From Carettochelys insculpta (taxonomy: Eukaryota; Chordata; Testudines; Carettochelyidae): 64,000 nt of DNA. Shown here in pieces: positions 34,966 to 46,261 of this stretch (position 1 is its first letter; the number at the start of each line of letters is the position of its first letter). The stretch lies in contig NC_134137.1 in assembly GCF_033958435.1 (NCBI RefSeq), positions 248,418,501 through 248,482,500 of the forward strand, read 5' to 3'. The notes below the pieces were generated by a model. The model saw only the letters and a program-made list of their open reading frames with translations, searched no databases and was not told the DNA's origin. The translations under genes and the position numbers were made by a program.

Positions 34966-35324
34966 GCTGCTTCCACAGGGTGTGCGTGCTTGTGGTTCTG
35001 CAGACCGTATGCTGTGCAGGCTGAGTGTGTCTGGGAGGGGCCCTTTAAGGGAGCGGCTTGCTGTTGCCCCGGAAGTGCTAGTCCGCCCTGTGACCCTGTC
35101 TGCAGCTGTTCCTGGTACCCTTATTTCGATTTGAGCCGCTTTTGTGTGTAGACGCTCCCCTGCAGTGCCTATTTCGATGTAGTGCTGTCCAGTGTTGATG
35201 TTCAATGTCGACGGCACCAGCCCTGGAGGATGTGTAGACGCTATTCGTTGAAATAGCTTATTTCGATTTCGCTACATCGAAATAAGCTATTTCGATGTAG
35301 CATCCAAGTGTAGGCGTAGCTTCC

Positions 35325-36700
35325 ATGTCTCTTCTGGAAAAGCCATATAGTACCTGATAGGATGAAATAAGGTGCCATAGAAACAGGATTCTAAATCCTA
35401 TAGACTTCACCATGCAATTTTGTCAGTTCTACAGCATTAGTAAACCATCCTATAGAATTTAGTAGAATTATATTACTACTGTAAAATTCCATGGACTGGT
35501 TTAAACATGGCTTTTTCTTTATGTATTCAGTTCAAAAGGGCCCTTCCCATAAGAGTTTAATTGACCTCACTGAGAGGTGTGCTTAGATACAAGGCAGAGG
35601 GGTGCAAATCTCAATTTTTAATGAGAGACTTATCGGTGATTCTGTAAGATTCACAGATGACTACATAGCACCTTTGGGATTGCATTTGACCTCTCTAGAA
35701 TGCTGGTGACCAGAAGCTATAATCCAGTCAGAGCTGAGAAAAGAAAGCTACATCAGCACCTCCATATCTCTTGCTTCCTAAAGGGCCCTGAAAAATTTTG
35801 AGCCATCCTTCCTTGTCAAAGTTCACATTCCTTTCTGCTCCTGCATGGCATGTCTTGGCGGTTTAGTCAGGGTAGAAAAATGATTACAATCTCCTTCAGA
35901 TGCAGCCAAAGATGGAGTTTTCTTAATGAATTAGACAAGATGTGGTTGATGGGTTAAGTGTTTTCTCCTGTGTTCATATTTAAACATTTTCCTTTCCTTT
36001 CTAATGAAGAGAACTTTTTTTGGATGACATATCTTGGCTACAAACTTATACTGGAAAATATCCAAATCTATTCTCTGGAGAGCTCAACTCACTCTCTGTT
36101 TGACACTTTTATTGAGGAATTTCTCAAATATAATGTGAAATGACACCATGGGGAATTCAAACTATGATGAGATCCTTGTCTTGCTAAAAATAACTGCTTT
36201 TAGTATGGCAATTCCTTGATACAGCAATAGTTCTTGAAAATTATTATTCTAAATTCTACTCATTGGATACAAGACTAGTGTTGAAGCTCTTGAAATAAAC
36301 TTTCATTATTCTTAATTTGAAACCAGTAATGAAATATGTTTTCTGTTTCCATATATGGAGTACTGCTCTTTTTTTCTTAAATTAGCACATCTGACCAGAT
36401 GTTGTTTTCAGTTTTATTTTCCTCCATTGATTTACTGATAAATTATATTTCCTTCATGTGCTTCATGGTTTTAACTGTACTGTCACTTTCAGTTGCTCTT
36501 TTTTGTCTAGCCCAGGCACTGGAATAAATGTGCATCCTCCCCCTGTGTGTTTAATGAGGAGGTAGGGCTGACTTAGAAGACTAAGTCTTAAAAGACAGAG
36601 GCTAAAGCAACCAAGGCACCACAAACAGCAGAGTCTGAGGGAGGGAGGAGTAATATAATCTCTATGTTTAGGAATGGCTGCATCACCAGTGCCAGCACTG
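35325..36700. other. No gene seen; AT-rich
   Basis: Unique-looking intronic sequence with no recognisable element. Confidence 0.5.
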
Positions 36701-38960
36701 CTCCTGTCTCTTCCACTTGTGCCTGTGTGCAGACAGAGAACCTAACCATGGATATCTCTACCCAGGTCCTGGTGTAGATTTGAAGGGAGTGTGGACAGTA
36801 TTTCCCGCTGACAGGAAGCTAGGCTGTGGGGGGACAGCACCATCTAATGTACCGGTGGTATCTCTCAGGAAGCATGTGGGAGAGCTAGAGAAGGAGGTGG
36901 CTAGACTGAGAAGCATCCAAACTCACAAGGAATTCCTTGACAGTATTCATGTGGTGACAGCCACAGCTGAGGAAGCTATTCAGCTACAGAGGACTGCTGG
37001 CACATGACTGGAGAAGGAGGATACGGCTCTGTCACAGGTAGGACGTTGGCTGCTGATTACTTCTGGCAGCAGGTAGCGCTCTAACCCTACTCCCTATCCA
37101 TCTGCCTTGGTGATGGAGAACTGTTATGCTGCCCTTAACAACAAGCAGCGAAGAATCACTCTTAAAGTTGGAGGAGGAGATGCCATGTCACAGTCACAAC
37201 TCCAAGGAGGAAAGGTAGAGTAGGTGGTGGGTGGTGACTTCATTGTGAGGGGAGTGGAGACACCCTTCTGTTGCCTGGACATGGCATCCTGGGAGGTATG
37301 CTAGCTTCTAGCAACCTGTATCTGAGACTACTACCCCATGCTGCCCATTCAGAGGGGTACTAGTGGTACTGTGGGATATGAGTTCCAGCAGTTCAGAAAT
37401 GACTACAAAGTTCTAGAAATAAAAGTGAAGGAGCTGGGAGTCCAGGTGATCTTTTCAATCCCTCTGTTCAATGGTAGAGTTATGTATCCTGAAGGTAAAT
37501 GCCTGGCTAGAAGAACTGTGTCACCAGGAGGAATTTGGCTTCCTTGACAGGAGGGTGCTATTCCAGGAGGAAGGACTGCTTAGCATAGATGTGGTCCACC
37601 TGTTGAGGAAGAGCATACAGACTGATTAGCCTACTAAGGAGGGCTTTAAACTAGGTTTAAATAGAACAGGTGACCGAAGTGAACAATTAAGTCAAAAACG
37701 TTAAGACTTGGGAGAAGGGTGAGAATAAGGGGCAGGAATGAGCTGTAATAGCAGAGATGTGAGAGAGACGACACAAAATTGGGGAAGGAAATCAAATCTG
37801 TGTCTTAGATGTTTGTATATAACCTATCTACAAAGAAAAGGTGGATGAGGTTGTTTTTTTTTTTTTAACTAACAAAATCACCCAAAGCACAGAACTTGGT
37901 GGTAATGTGAAACTTCAATTTCTTAGTCATCTGTTGGGAAAATAACACAGCTGGACACAGAGTCTCTAACGAGATTTTGGAATGTATTGCAGACATTTTT
38001 TTATTTCAGAAGGTAGAGAAGGCTACTAGGGAAACTTGACTTTGACAAACAGAGGAACTGGCTGAAGAGTTAAAAGAGGAAGACAGTTTGGGTGAAAGTG
38101 ACCATGAAGTGATAGAGGTCTTGATTCTAAGAAATGGTAGGAGGGAGAATAGCAAAATAAAGATAATGAATTTCAAGAAGGCAGAATTTAGCAAGCTTAG
38201 GGACTTGATAGGTAGGATCTCCTGGGAAGCAAGTCTATGAGGAAAAACAACTGAAGATAATTGGCAGTTTTTCAAAGAGACATTATTAGGGGCACAAGAG
38301 CAAACTATTCTAAGGAAAGATAGAAAGTATGACAAGAGACCAAGTTGGCTTAATCAGGAGATCTTCAATGACCTAAAAATCAAAAAGGAGTCTTACAAAA
38401 AACAGAAAATAGGTCAAATTACAGAGGATGAATATGAACAAATAGCAAAAGTAGAAAGGAACAAAATTAGAAAGGCCAAGGCACAAAATAAGATCAAACT
38501 AGCTAGAGACATAAAGGATAACAAGAAAACATTGTATAAATGTGTTAGAAGCACAAGCAAGACCAAGAACAGAGTATACCCATTTCTCAGTGTGGGGCAG
38601 GGGAAACAATAGAAAATGTGGAAATGGAAGAGGTTCTTAATGAATTCTTAATTTTGCTTTTCACCAAGAAAGATGGTGGTGATTGGACATGTAACACAGT
38701 GAATGCCAATGAAAATGAGGTAGGATCAAAGGCTAATATAGGGGAAGAACAAGTTAAGATTACTTAGACAAGATATGTCTTTAAGTCACTGGAGCCTGAT
38801 GAAATGCATTTCTAGAATAGTCAAACAGCTGACTGAGGAGGTATCTGAGCCATTAGTTATTACCTTTTAAAAGTCAGGAAATATGGAAAAGACTCCAGAA
38901 CACTGGAAAAGGGCAAGTATAGTATGAATATATTTTAAGAGAAATAAGGACAAGCTGGGA
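36701..38960 (+). mobile_element. Old CR1 LINE: ORF1 and middle of ORF2, decayed
   Basis: 36840-37010 encodes a coiled-coil stretch (HVGELEKEVARLRSI), typical of CR1 ORF1. Between about 37210 and 37650 an esterase-like region follows: VVGGDFIVRGVETPFC, then FRNDYKVLEIKVKELGVQVIF and GFLDRR. From about 38010 the ORF2 linker after the endonuclease is readable ([62 protein letters not shown]), and near 38780-38990 the start of the RT (KSLEPDEMHF, then RPVNLTSVH). Stops and frameshifts are frequent. Known CR1 ORF1 proteins chaperone RNA, and ORF2 supplies nuclease and RT. This copy is dead. It continues at 39690 and 40775. Confidence 0.75.
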
Positions 38961-38990
38961 ATTAAAGACCAGTTAATTTAACTTCTGTAC

Positions 38991-39689
38991 ATAGAAATAT
39001 AATGGGGAAATAATTAAGCAATCACTCTGCAATATCTAGAAGGTAATCTACTATATATTTCAGTTTGCCCATTTAATTAATAACTCCTCTTCAATAGTCA
39101 GAGCTGGGACCACCAAATTTCAAATATAGCTTCCTGTTATCTTAACTTAAAGCAATGTAAGTTTTTGGTTTTGCCAGGAAAAATAGGATGTGCATGTAAT
39201 GGGATTGTTTCTCACAAAGCCAAATAGAAAAACAGAGTCACCAACTCAAGTACAGTCTCAAAATTGACATAAATGAATGAATGTTGAAAGAGACTGAACC
39301 AAGATGAGCCAGAAAAATAGAATGAATCTAGGAAAGGACTGCTTCTCAATTAACCTTACAGAAAAGAGGTAAAGTGGAGAAATTTGGAGTAGTGCTCTGT
39401 TTGGCAGCTAAATCTATGCTTAGAGCTTGATAACTAGAAGAAAATGTTATTATAAAGCAATTAATTATGGTCCTCTTTTGTTAAAACATAGCAAATGATA
39501 AGAAAAATACACGTGATGGAATGCACATTTTTAAAAAGTACTAACAAATTAAATGGACAAATGTTAACAATTCCTTTTTAAAGAAATCCAAACTAAAAGT
39601 TAACTTAAAATGTATTTTTGAAAAATACAATCATTTAAATAAAACTTTTACAGTTTCCTTTTATTTGGAATAAACCTTTATTAAGTTAA
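38991..39689. other. Unidentified AT-rich segment interrupting the old CR1
   Basis: This stretch separates the RT start (RPVNLTSVH) from the next RT block (about 39690 on, NNSQHGFLKNKFCQTKLT). In intact CR1 elements these blocks lie much closer together, so the segment is an insertion or rearrangement. I recognise no family in it. Confidence 0.4.
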
Positions 39690-39995
39690 CGATTTGACCA
39701 GTACCTGGTAAATCTTCTAGTAAGGTGATAAATAACAGTCAACATGGATTTCTCAAGAACAAATTCTGTCAAACCAAGTTAACAGCTTTTTTTAGCAGAG
39801 TAACAAGCACTGTGGGAAGGGGAGATGTGGTAGATATGATATCTCTTGACTTTAGTAAGGCTTTTGATACTGTCTCACACAGCCTTCGCAGTAACAAATA
39901 GGAAAGGCAACCTAGATGGAGCTGCTACTAGATGGGTTCATAACTGGTTAGAAAACTGTTCCTGAAGAGTAATTATCAATGGTTCACAGTAATGC
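39690..39995 (+). mobile_element. Old CR1 LINE: RT core fragment
   Basis: Readable RT words are NSQHGFLKNKFCQT, then GRGDVVDMISLDFSKAFDTV, which is RT motif A with its first catalytic aspartate, and a decayed stretch after it. It is broken again near 39995, where a GC-rich segment and a hAT-type fragment follow. Confidence 0.75.
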
Positions 39996-40774
39996 TAGAA
40001 CCAGCCTTCGCAGCTAACAGCTAGGCTGGTGTCAGCCCAGCAGGGGTCAAGGTCTGGCAGGAGGTAAGGGGGCCCTGGGGCTGAGGGCAGGGGGGGTGGG
40101 CAGTAAGTCTCTGGCGGTTGGCGCACGGCTCGGGGCAGGGTGGCACAGCTCCGTTGAGTCTGCTATCCACTATTTTCCAGACGACTTTTCTGGCAACCCC
40201 ATTTATAAATTAGTACGCAATCCATTCAATGATGATGTTGATACATTGCCAGAAATATTATAAGGACAAGCACTTGAAACAAAATATGATTCAAGTGCAA
40301 AAGATAATTTCAAAAACTCAAGCTTGGAGGAATTTTCCCAATATTTCCCAATGTACTTGAAAGCTGATAAAAGCGCTATGTATTCTTCAGCATACCTCTG
40401 TGGAAAAAAGGTTTTCAAATTTAGTCAGAGTAGAAATGAAACAAAGAAATTGACTGGGTGTCAAAAACGATTTGCATTGTGCGCTTTCATCTTTCAAATC
40501 TAAGATTTCCCAACTTGTGAAGAAAATGCAGCGTCATCCTTCACGTTAAATTCATTTTGTTTCTGCTGTTTCTGATGTTAAATTACATTTTTATTAAATT
40601 TTTGGGCCAACAAAAATTATTTGTGCTTATTTTTAATTTTAAATAATATTTTTATATTAAGTTTTTGTGTTTATTTTCAATTACAAATTGAATTTTTTGT
40701 AGGTGGGGGTGTGAGGGTCTTTCAAAAATCAAAAGGGGAGCATGATGCCGAAAAGTTTGGGAACCACTATATTA
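39996..40774 (+). mobile_element. hAT/ZBED-type transposase C-terminus with 3' terminal repeat
   Basis: The plus-strand frame from about 40180 reads FSGNPIYKLVRNPFNDDV, a stop, DSSAKDNFKNSSLEEF, then SSAYLCGKKVFKFSQSRNE. This fits the C-terminal dimerisation region of ZBED5-like hAT proteins (usually YLCEKGFS...K...R). It ends with AAGTTTGGGAACCACTAT at 40757-40774, the inverse of the CAGTGGTTCCCAAAC-type hAT end. The part before 40180 is GC-rich and ends in an intron-like TTTTCCAG. The 5' terminal repeat is not visible. Dead copy. Confidence 0.6.
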
Positions 40775-41605
40775 GTAGGAGTTTTGTATGTAAGACACAA
40801 GAATAAATGTTTCTGCTCTACTCCATACTTCCTAGGCCTCAGGTGGAATGTTGTGTCCAATTCTAAGTGCCACAGTGTAGGAAAGATGTGGATAAAGCGA
40901 AGCAAGTCCAGAGATGAGCAACAAAAATGATTCTAGGTCTAGAAACTAGGACCTCTGAGGGAAGATTGAAAATATTGATTTGCTTTATCTGGAAAAGAGA
41001 AGATTGAGAGGGGACATAACAGTTTTCAAGTACATAAAATGTTACAAGAAGGACGGAGAAAAATTGTTCTTAACTTCTGAAGATAGGACAAGAAACAACG
41101 GGCTTAAATTGCAGTGAGGGAGCTTCAGATTAGATATTAAGAAAATCTTCCTAACTGTCAGGGTGGTTAATCACAGGAATAAATTGCCTAGAAAGGTTGT
41201 GGCATCTGTATCATGGGAGATATTAAAGAGCACGTTAGACAAATGAGTCAGGGATGGTCTAGAATCCCAACTAGCAAAAACAAAAACTACCTCACAGACC
41301 TGGCTCCCAACCAACTCAAAGCTTCCCTCAATAGCAGGCAGAGGTGGAACTTGTGCTCTGCTGAGGCTCAGAGACTTGGTGTGGGGTTGGAATGCAAGCA
41401 CCAGGTCACCCCACTGTGGGAGGGAAACCTTGACCCTCACCATGGACTGGACTCAAGTTAGCCAGGAGTTAGATTTGGCCTTTGGCCACAGCTTCCCCAT
41501 TCCATGTCTAGATAATATTTAGTCCTACCATGAGTGCAGGGGACTGGAATAGGTGATCTCTCAAAGTCATTTCCAGTCCTATGATGCTGTGATTCTACAA
41601 TCCAT
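40775..41605 (+). mobile_element. Old CR1 LINE: 3' end, with an insertion
   Basis: The CR1 C-terminal words are readable though decayed: FLGLRWNVVSNS (for [10 protein letters not shown]), GKEKRRLRG-type, TSEDRTRNNGLKLQ, and VNHRNKLPRKVVASV. The UTR (TTTAGTCCTACCATGAGTGC, GTGATCTCTCAAAGTCATTT, ATGATGCTGTGATTCTAC) resembles that at 8660-8745. The UTR is interrupted at 41264-41505 by an insertion listed separately. Confidence 0.8.
41264..41505. mobile_element. 242-bp insertion with 7-bp target duplication
   Basis: The CR1 tail reads GGGATGGTCTAGA at 41251-41263 and resumes GTCTAGATAATATTTAGTCC at 41506. The 7-bp word GTCTAGA therefore flanks a 242-bp insert. The insert begins ATCCCAACTAGC and ends CCCCATTCCAT, with no obvious inverted ends, no poly-A and no coding similarity. 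Family unknown. Confidence 0.65.
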
Positions 41606-41710
41606 TCAACTGATGCCTAATAGACATAGTAAATATAAATCACCCATAGTAGATATATATTTTAAGCTTCAATGCATTGGATTTATCCCTTAAAAGTACT
41701 TATTCAGAAT

Positions 41711-42420
41711 GGCTACGTCTACACGTGCACCCAACTTCGAAATAGATTATTTCGATGTTGCGACATCGAAATAGGCTATTTCGATGAATAACGTCTACAC
41801 GTCCTCCAGGGCTGGCAACGTCGATGTTCAACTTCGACGTTGCTCAGCCCAACATCGAAATAGGCACAGCGAGGGAACGTCTACACGCCAAAGTAGCACA
41901 CATCGAAATAAGGGAGCCAGGCACAGCTGCAGACAGGGTCACGGGGCGGACTCAACAGCAAGTCGCTCCCTTAAAGGGCCCCTCCCAGACACACTTTCAT
42001 TAAACAGTGCAAGATACACAGAGCCAACAACTAGTTGCAGACCCTGTATATGCAGCACGGACCCCCAGCTGCAGCAGCAGCAGCCAGAAGCCCTGGGCTA
42101 AGGGCTGCTGCCCACGGTGACCACAGAGCCCCGCAAGGGCTGGAGAGAGAGTATCTCTCAACCCCCCAGCTGATGGCCGCCATGGAGGACCCCGCTATTT
42201 CGATGTTGCGGGACGCGGATCGTCTACACGTCCCTACTTCGACGTTGAACGTCGAAGTAGGGCGCTATTCCCATCGGCTCATGGGGTTAGCGACTTCGAC
42301 GTCTCGCCGCCTAACGTCGATTTCAACTTCGAAATAGCGCCCAACACGTGTAGACGTGACGGGCGCTATTTCGAAGTTACTGCCGCTACTTCGAAGTAGC
42401 GTGCACGTGTAGACGCAGCC
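41711..42420 (+). mobile_element. Harbinger internal-deletion derivative, 710 bp
   Basis: The ends are GGCTACGTCTACACGTGCA and GTGCACGTGTAGACGCAGCC, with a 3-bp duplication AAT (41708-41710 and 42421-42423). It has the same structure as 12967-13677 and the same orientation, one base shorter. It has the best preserved termini of the three, with CpG sites largely kept, suggesting the youngest copy. Non-coding. Confidence 0.92.
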
Positions 42421-42557
42421 AATATGATCTCAGGCACCAGTGTAGCAAAGCAACTGGATGTGTTCTTGCGGCCAATTATTGTCAGTGTGACTTAACCCTT
42501 AATTCACAGTTAAACAGCAGATCAAGTATGAGCATAATGGTTTGCTATATTAGGTGC

Positions 42558-43262
42558 TGTGACAGGGTCAAGTCAAATGGCTACTGGAGAGTGATAAAAG
42601 ACAGGTGCATTAGCCCCAGATTAAGCCAGTCCCTTTTTCCTGGGGTTGCTAATGGGCTTCTAGACAGCAATCAGGAGCTTGCTAGAATCAATAAAGAAAG
42701 GTTAATCAGGACATCTGGAGCCAGTTAAGAACTAGCTACTACTGGTTAGAAAGACTTCAGGGCATACAAGGAGTTGGGGACTGGGAGGTATAAACACTAT
42801 CAGGTACCAGGAGGAAAGGTCCTGCAATATAAATTAAAAAGTTGCTGGGAAAGGGTCAGGGAAGAGTGGCCTAGGGACTCAGAAATGTCATACAGATGGC
42901 TTAGGAGGCACTGAAGACACCTGTTTTCCATGGGGTCCCTAGGCTGGAACTTGGAGTAGAGGGTGGGCCTGGGTCCCCCATGCCCAACTCTTTATTTAGC
43001 ACAGGCTAGTGAGACACACCAGAGGGGAAGGATTACTTTGGAATGGGGTCTGGCTTGTCTACAACCTGCTCAGAGGGAGCCGCAGAGAAAATAATGATTG
43101 TTCTCCTTTTTTGACATGTTAGCCAGTGATGAGGATAGCTAAGTAAACAAAAAGCTTCTGCCCCTGGGGAAAGTGTCTAAACTTGGCTGCTGAGAGCCTC
43201 TGAGGTGAGCTGTGTACCCAAAAGCATGGGACCTACCAGCGCAGAGAAAGAGTTTTGTCACA
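42558..43262 (+). repeat. LTR-like repeat bounded by TGTGACA...TGTCACA
   Basis: It begins TGTGACAGGGTCAAGT and ends GTTTTGTCACA, short inverted ends of the TG...CA type, and is 705 bp long. It contains GGTATAAACACTATCAGG at 42787. No clear 4-6 bp flanking duplication is visible. The layout fits a solo LTR. The word order resembles a common sauropsid LTR-type repeat, but I cannot name the family. Confidence 0.5.
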
Positions 43263-43969
43263 GTCCCTAAAATCATATTCTGAAAGACAATGGGCCAGTG
43301 TGAGTAGAATTTAGCACTTAAGGTATTGCTATAATTTGATGGCTCATGCTTTGAGAAGAGTTGTCGGTTTCTTTGGGCAATTGTATTGCCTAATGGACCA
43401 CAGTGCGGGTGGGTCTGTGGATAAAGAAGTTATATACCCTCATACTCAACAGACTGGTATCTAGATGTCCCTAACATTGCATGAGTTCTGTAGTTCTCTG
43501 GTTTCAATGAGTTAAGTATTAGGGGAGGTGACTAAAGCACTGGTGTTGTTAGGCTTCTTCCATTTCAGGCTAGTGTGAGTGGTTTGTATTTCTGTGATGC
43601 TGCAGTTGTGGAGATTTTAGAATTTGTTGTCCCTTTCGACTATAATGTCTGCGAGTTTGGAGTAACAGTCAGGGTGATAAATTGAGAATGACTTGAGTTT
43701 AAAAGGGTTGTGAGAGAGATTTTCTCTCTCTTTCAGTCTAATCCTGGCTTTGTCACTTGTTTGTTCTGTGGCTTCTAATCTATAAAATTGGGTGAATATG
43801 TGGTTGGCTAGACCCCCTGGGATGTCACCCAGTAAGCTGAGACATTACTGTGTCCTCCATTTTGCCAGCCTGGGTCACCTTTACCTGGCTTTGCTGGGCT
43901 AGGCTCACCAGCTTCTTCCAGCCAAGAACACAGGCAGAGCCACGTGCAACTGTAGAATGATTCTGACAC
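43263..43969. other. No gene seen
   Basis: Unique-looking sequence. A stretch near 43640-43700 (CGACTATAATGTCTGCGAG, GAATGACTTGAG) faintly resembles internal Penelope sequence, but is too weak to call. Confidence 0.4.
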
Positions 43970-43972
43970 TAA

Positions 43973-44199
43973 GGCTCTGTCTAGATTGCAGGCTTTTGTC
44001 AGGAACCCCGAGGTCTCCCAACAGAAGTCTCCTGCTCCAGGAGTCTTCTGCTGACATCCCGGTTACCCTCGTTCCATGAGCAAGAAGGGATGTGTTGGCA
44101 GAGGCATTTTCCTGACAGAACTGTCGGCAGGAAATGTGCAAATGCTTTGCACAATTTGCGTATCTTTTGCTGACAATTTTCTTGAGTCTAGATATAGCC
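43973..44199. mobile_element. Harbinger-type MITE, 227 bp
   Basis: The ends are GGCTCTGTCTAGATTG and GAGTCTAGATATAGCC, imperfect inverted repeats. The flanks are TAA and TGA, an imperfect 3-bp duplication. The interior holds paired words such as CTGACATC and GTTGGCAGAGG, and is more diverged than the other MITEs. Confidence 0.6.
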
Positions 44200-45983
44200 T
44201 GAGAAAATAGAGGAAATCATGCAAACTAAGTTTGATTTACTAAAGAAATTGGTTACAAATAATAATTCCTCATCCTAGATATTGTTTGAATAGAGTCCTT
44301 CACAGTCCAGAGGTATCATTCTAGTCTGTGGTCAGCAACACTTCTTTCCCCGCCAGTTGTAGTCCTTCTGTTTGCAGGTGTTTTCAAGTATCTCCCTGAG
44401 CGGGGTGGTGGAGGATAAGCAAATTGAAGACTTTGGTTGTTTTCCACCCACATCTTATAAAAGGTTTCCATAAGGTGGGAATCCTTTGGATTCTCCCACC
44501 TCCCAGTGGAACAGTTCAGCAGTTAAAGATACAGGGTAGTGTCAGGTGACTAGGTCACCTGAATCTGTAGCATCACAGCATACATGAGTCAGTAGGAGTA
44601 GAGTATATGTAGGAAGGCCAAGCCTTTTCATAGTCCATTGTCCTCACTGAGGGGCCATACCTTTTCCATTATCGTACCTGATGTGTTGGCAGTTGGCATG
44701 ACCTAAAGTAACATAGCAGAAATACAGATTCACTGGTCAATATTCTTAAGTTCAGATACAAAATGATACATGCAAACAAATAAGATACATTATATTTACT
44801 AAAACCTAGCATTTCTAATGATACCTTGCATGATTTATCTTGCCTAAATTACATCTGTTATAACACATTCATATAATAAATATATTTTCAGAAAGAATAT
44901 GGAGTGTAATGGCATTATATCTACCTGCTTAGCTCACTGAAGTGTTGTGCAAATGATGTGAAGAAAGTATGGTTTGCACCTAGTAATGGTTTTCTAGGAA
45001 GATGTCTGTTCTGATTTTATCTCACAGCAGTCTTTCATCCCTCTTACAATGAGGTTTGTTGACCTACTTGCAGCGCCCTGCTGGTGGTGTTATGCGTTGG
45101 TGCTATTGTAGTACAGATCTTTCATGTGGGACATTGCTTATCATCACTATCTCCTGAGGGACTCTAAAATATAGGGCACTGCTTACTTAGTCTGGCCATG
45201 TGTCTTGCTCTATAAGCTTATAAGGTTGCTTGGAGCGACTCTGAGATATATTGGACTCAACTGTTGCCACCACTGCATGGATGATATTCAGTGTTGTGTT
45301 TCCTCTTCTCTAAACATAGATTCTGCCTTTTTCTGGGGAATCAAAGACAACTTCTAGGTTTTGGGCTTTGATGAGCAACATGGTGCTGGCATCTGTGGGG
45401 ACAAAGAATGCAGTGAGCTGAGACGAACAGAAAAGTTTGAGTGTTCAGTTTTGGACATGTTAAAGTGACAAGGCATATGGGAGGAGATCTCAGCCTGAGA
45501 TGCAGGAATAGATGGAATTCAGCTCAAAAACACACATTTTATACTTACCAGCATGAAGATGACTGTTAAAATTGGGTGGCTGCATGTACCTAAAGAGAGA
45601 GAATAAAGTGAGAGAAGAGGAGGTCAAAGATGGAGTCCAGTGGTACCACCATGGAGAGTAGGGAAAGAGGGCCTTCCTTTTCAGTTTCATTAGGAATCAT
45701 CAGGGAAAGAAACAAAAAGAGGGTAGCTGCAACAGCCAAGCAGGAAGATCTGATGAATGTAGTTCAAGGAGAACAAGAATGAGAGATAGATCTGTGATTC
45801 AATCAAAAAAATGTGACTAGAAACTTAGGAGAGGGCATTCTAAATGCTGTACACAACTAAACATTCCCGATCTATTTAACAATTCAGAGCAGAAAATGGA
45901 GAATGCCTTGTCTATTTGAAACTGGAAGCTGAGAGAGCCTTGTTTTTCCTTGGCCTTGGTGGCTCACAGATAAGCTGATGTTC
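44200..45983. other. No gene seen; unique sequence
   Basis: No coding similarity, RNA gene or element end was recognised. Confidence 0.5.
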
Positions 45984-46040
45984 CTCTGTATTTCTGCAAA
46001 AGCAACGAGGGGTCCTGTGGCCCCTTATAGACTAACAGAA

Positions 46041-46093
46041 ATGTATGAGCATAAGCTTTCATGGGCAAAGACCCACTTCGTCAAATGCAGGTA
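46041..46093 (-). ncRNA. Hammerhead ribozyme-like motif at left PLE end
   Basis: Read on the minus strand from 46093: TGCAT (stem I strand), TTGACGA (core CTGANGA with C-to-T at the first base; complement of 46078-46084), A, GTGGG, loop TCTTTG, CCCAT, GAAA (complement of 46057-46060), GC, TTAT, GC, TC (the UH cleavage site, complement of 46047-46048), then ATACA. Stem II is 5 bp, one of them a G-T pair. Stem III is only 2 bp. Stem I is 5 bp with one mismatch. Such minimal hammerheads are known in Penelope elements. The changed first core base would probably reduce or abolish cleavage. Confidence 0.65.
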
Positions 46094-46261
46094 GTGGAAT
46101 TTGCAGAGGCAGGTAAATAGGCAGGCCAGAGCAAGGCTGGAGATAATGAGGTTAACTCTGTCAGGGAGGGTGAGGCCTGCTATCAGTAGATGATCTGGAG
46201 GTGTAAACACCAACAGAAGAGAAACTGCTTTTGTATTTAGCTAGTCATTCACAGTCTTTGT

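Larger units (their letters stand above)
31362..35321. mobile_element. PIF/Harbinger DNA transposon, 3960 bp, best preserved two-gene copy
   Basis: The ends are AGCCGCATCTACACTAGCC and a right end AGTGTAGGCGTAGCT, with a 3-bp duplication TCC (31359-31361 and 35322-35324). The element holds a Myb/SANT-like gene on the plus strand and a transposase gene on the minus strand, facing each other, as known for complete Harbinger elements. The promoter-side block CCCTTTAAGGGAGCGGC near the transposase start (35043) and the block CAGCTGAGGGGTTGAG at the other end (31611) are the pieces kept by the 711-bp derivatives. The subterminal regions carry many TTCGAT or CGAAATA words, probably binding sites. 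Confidence 0.92.
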
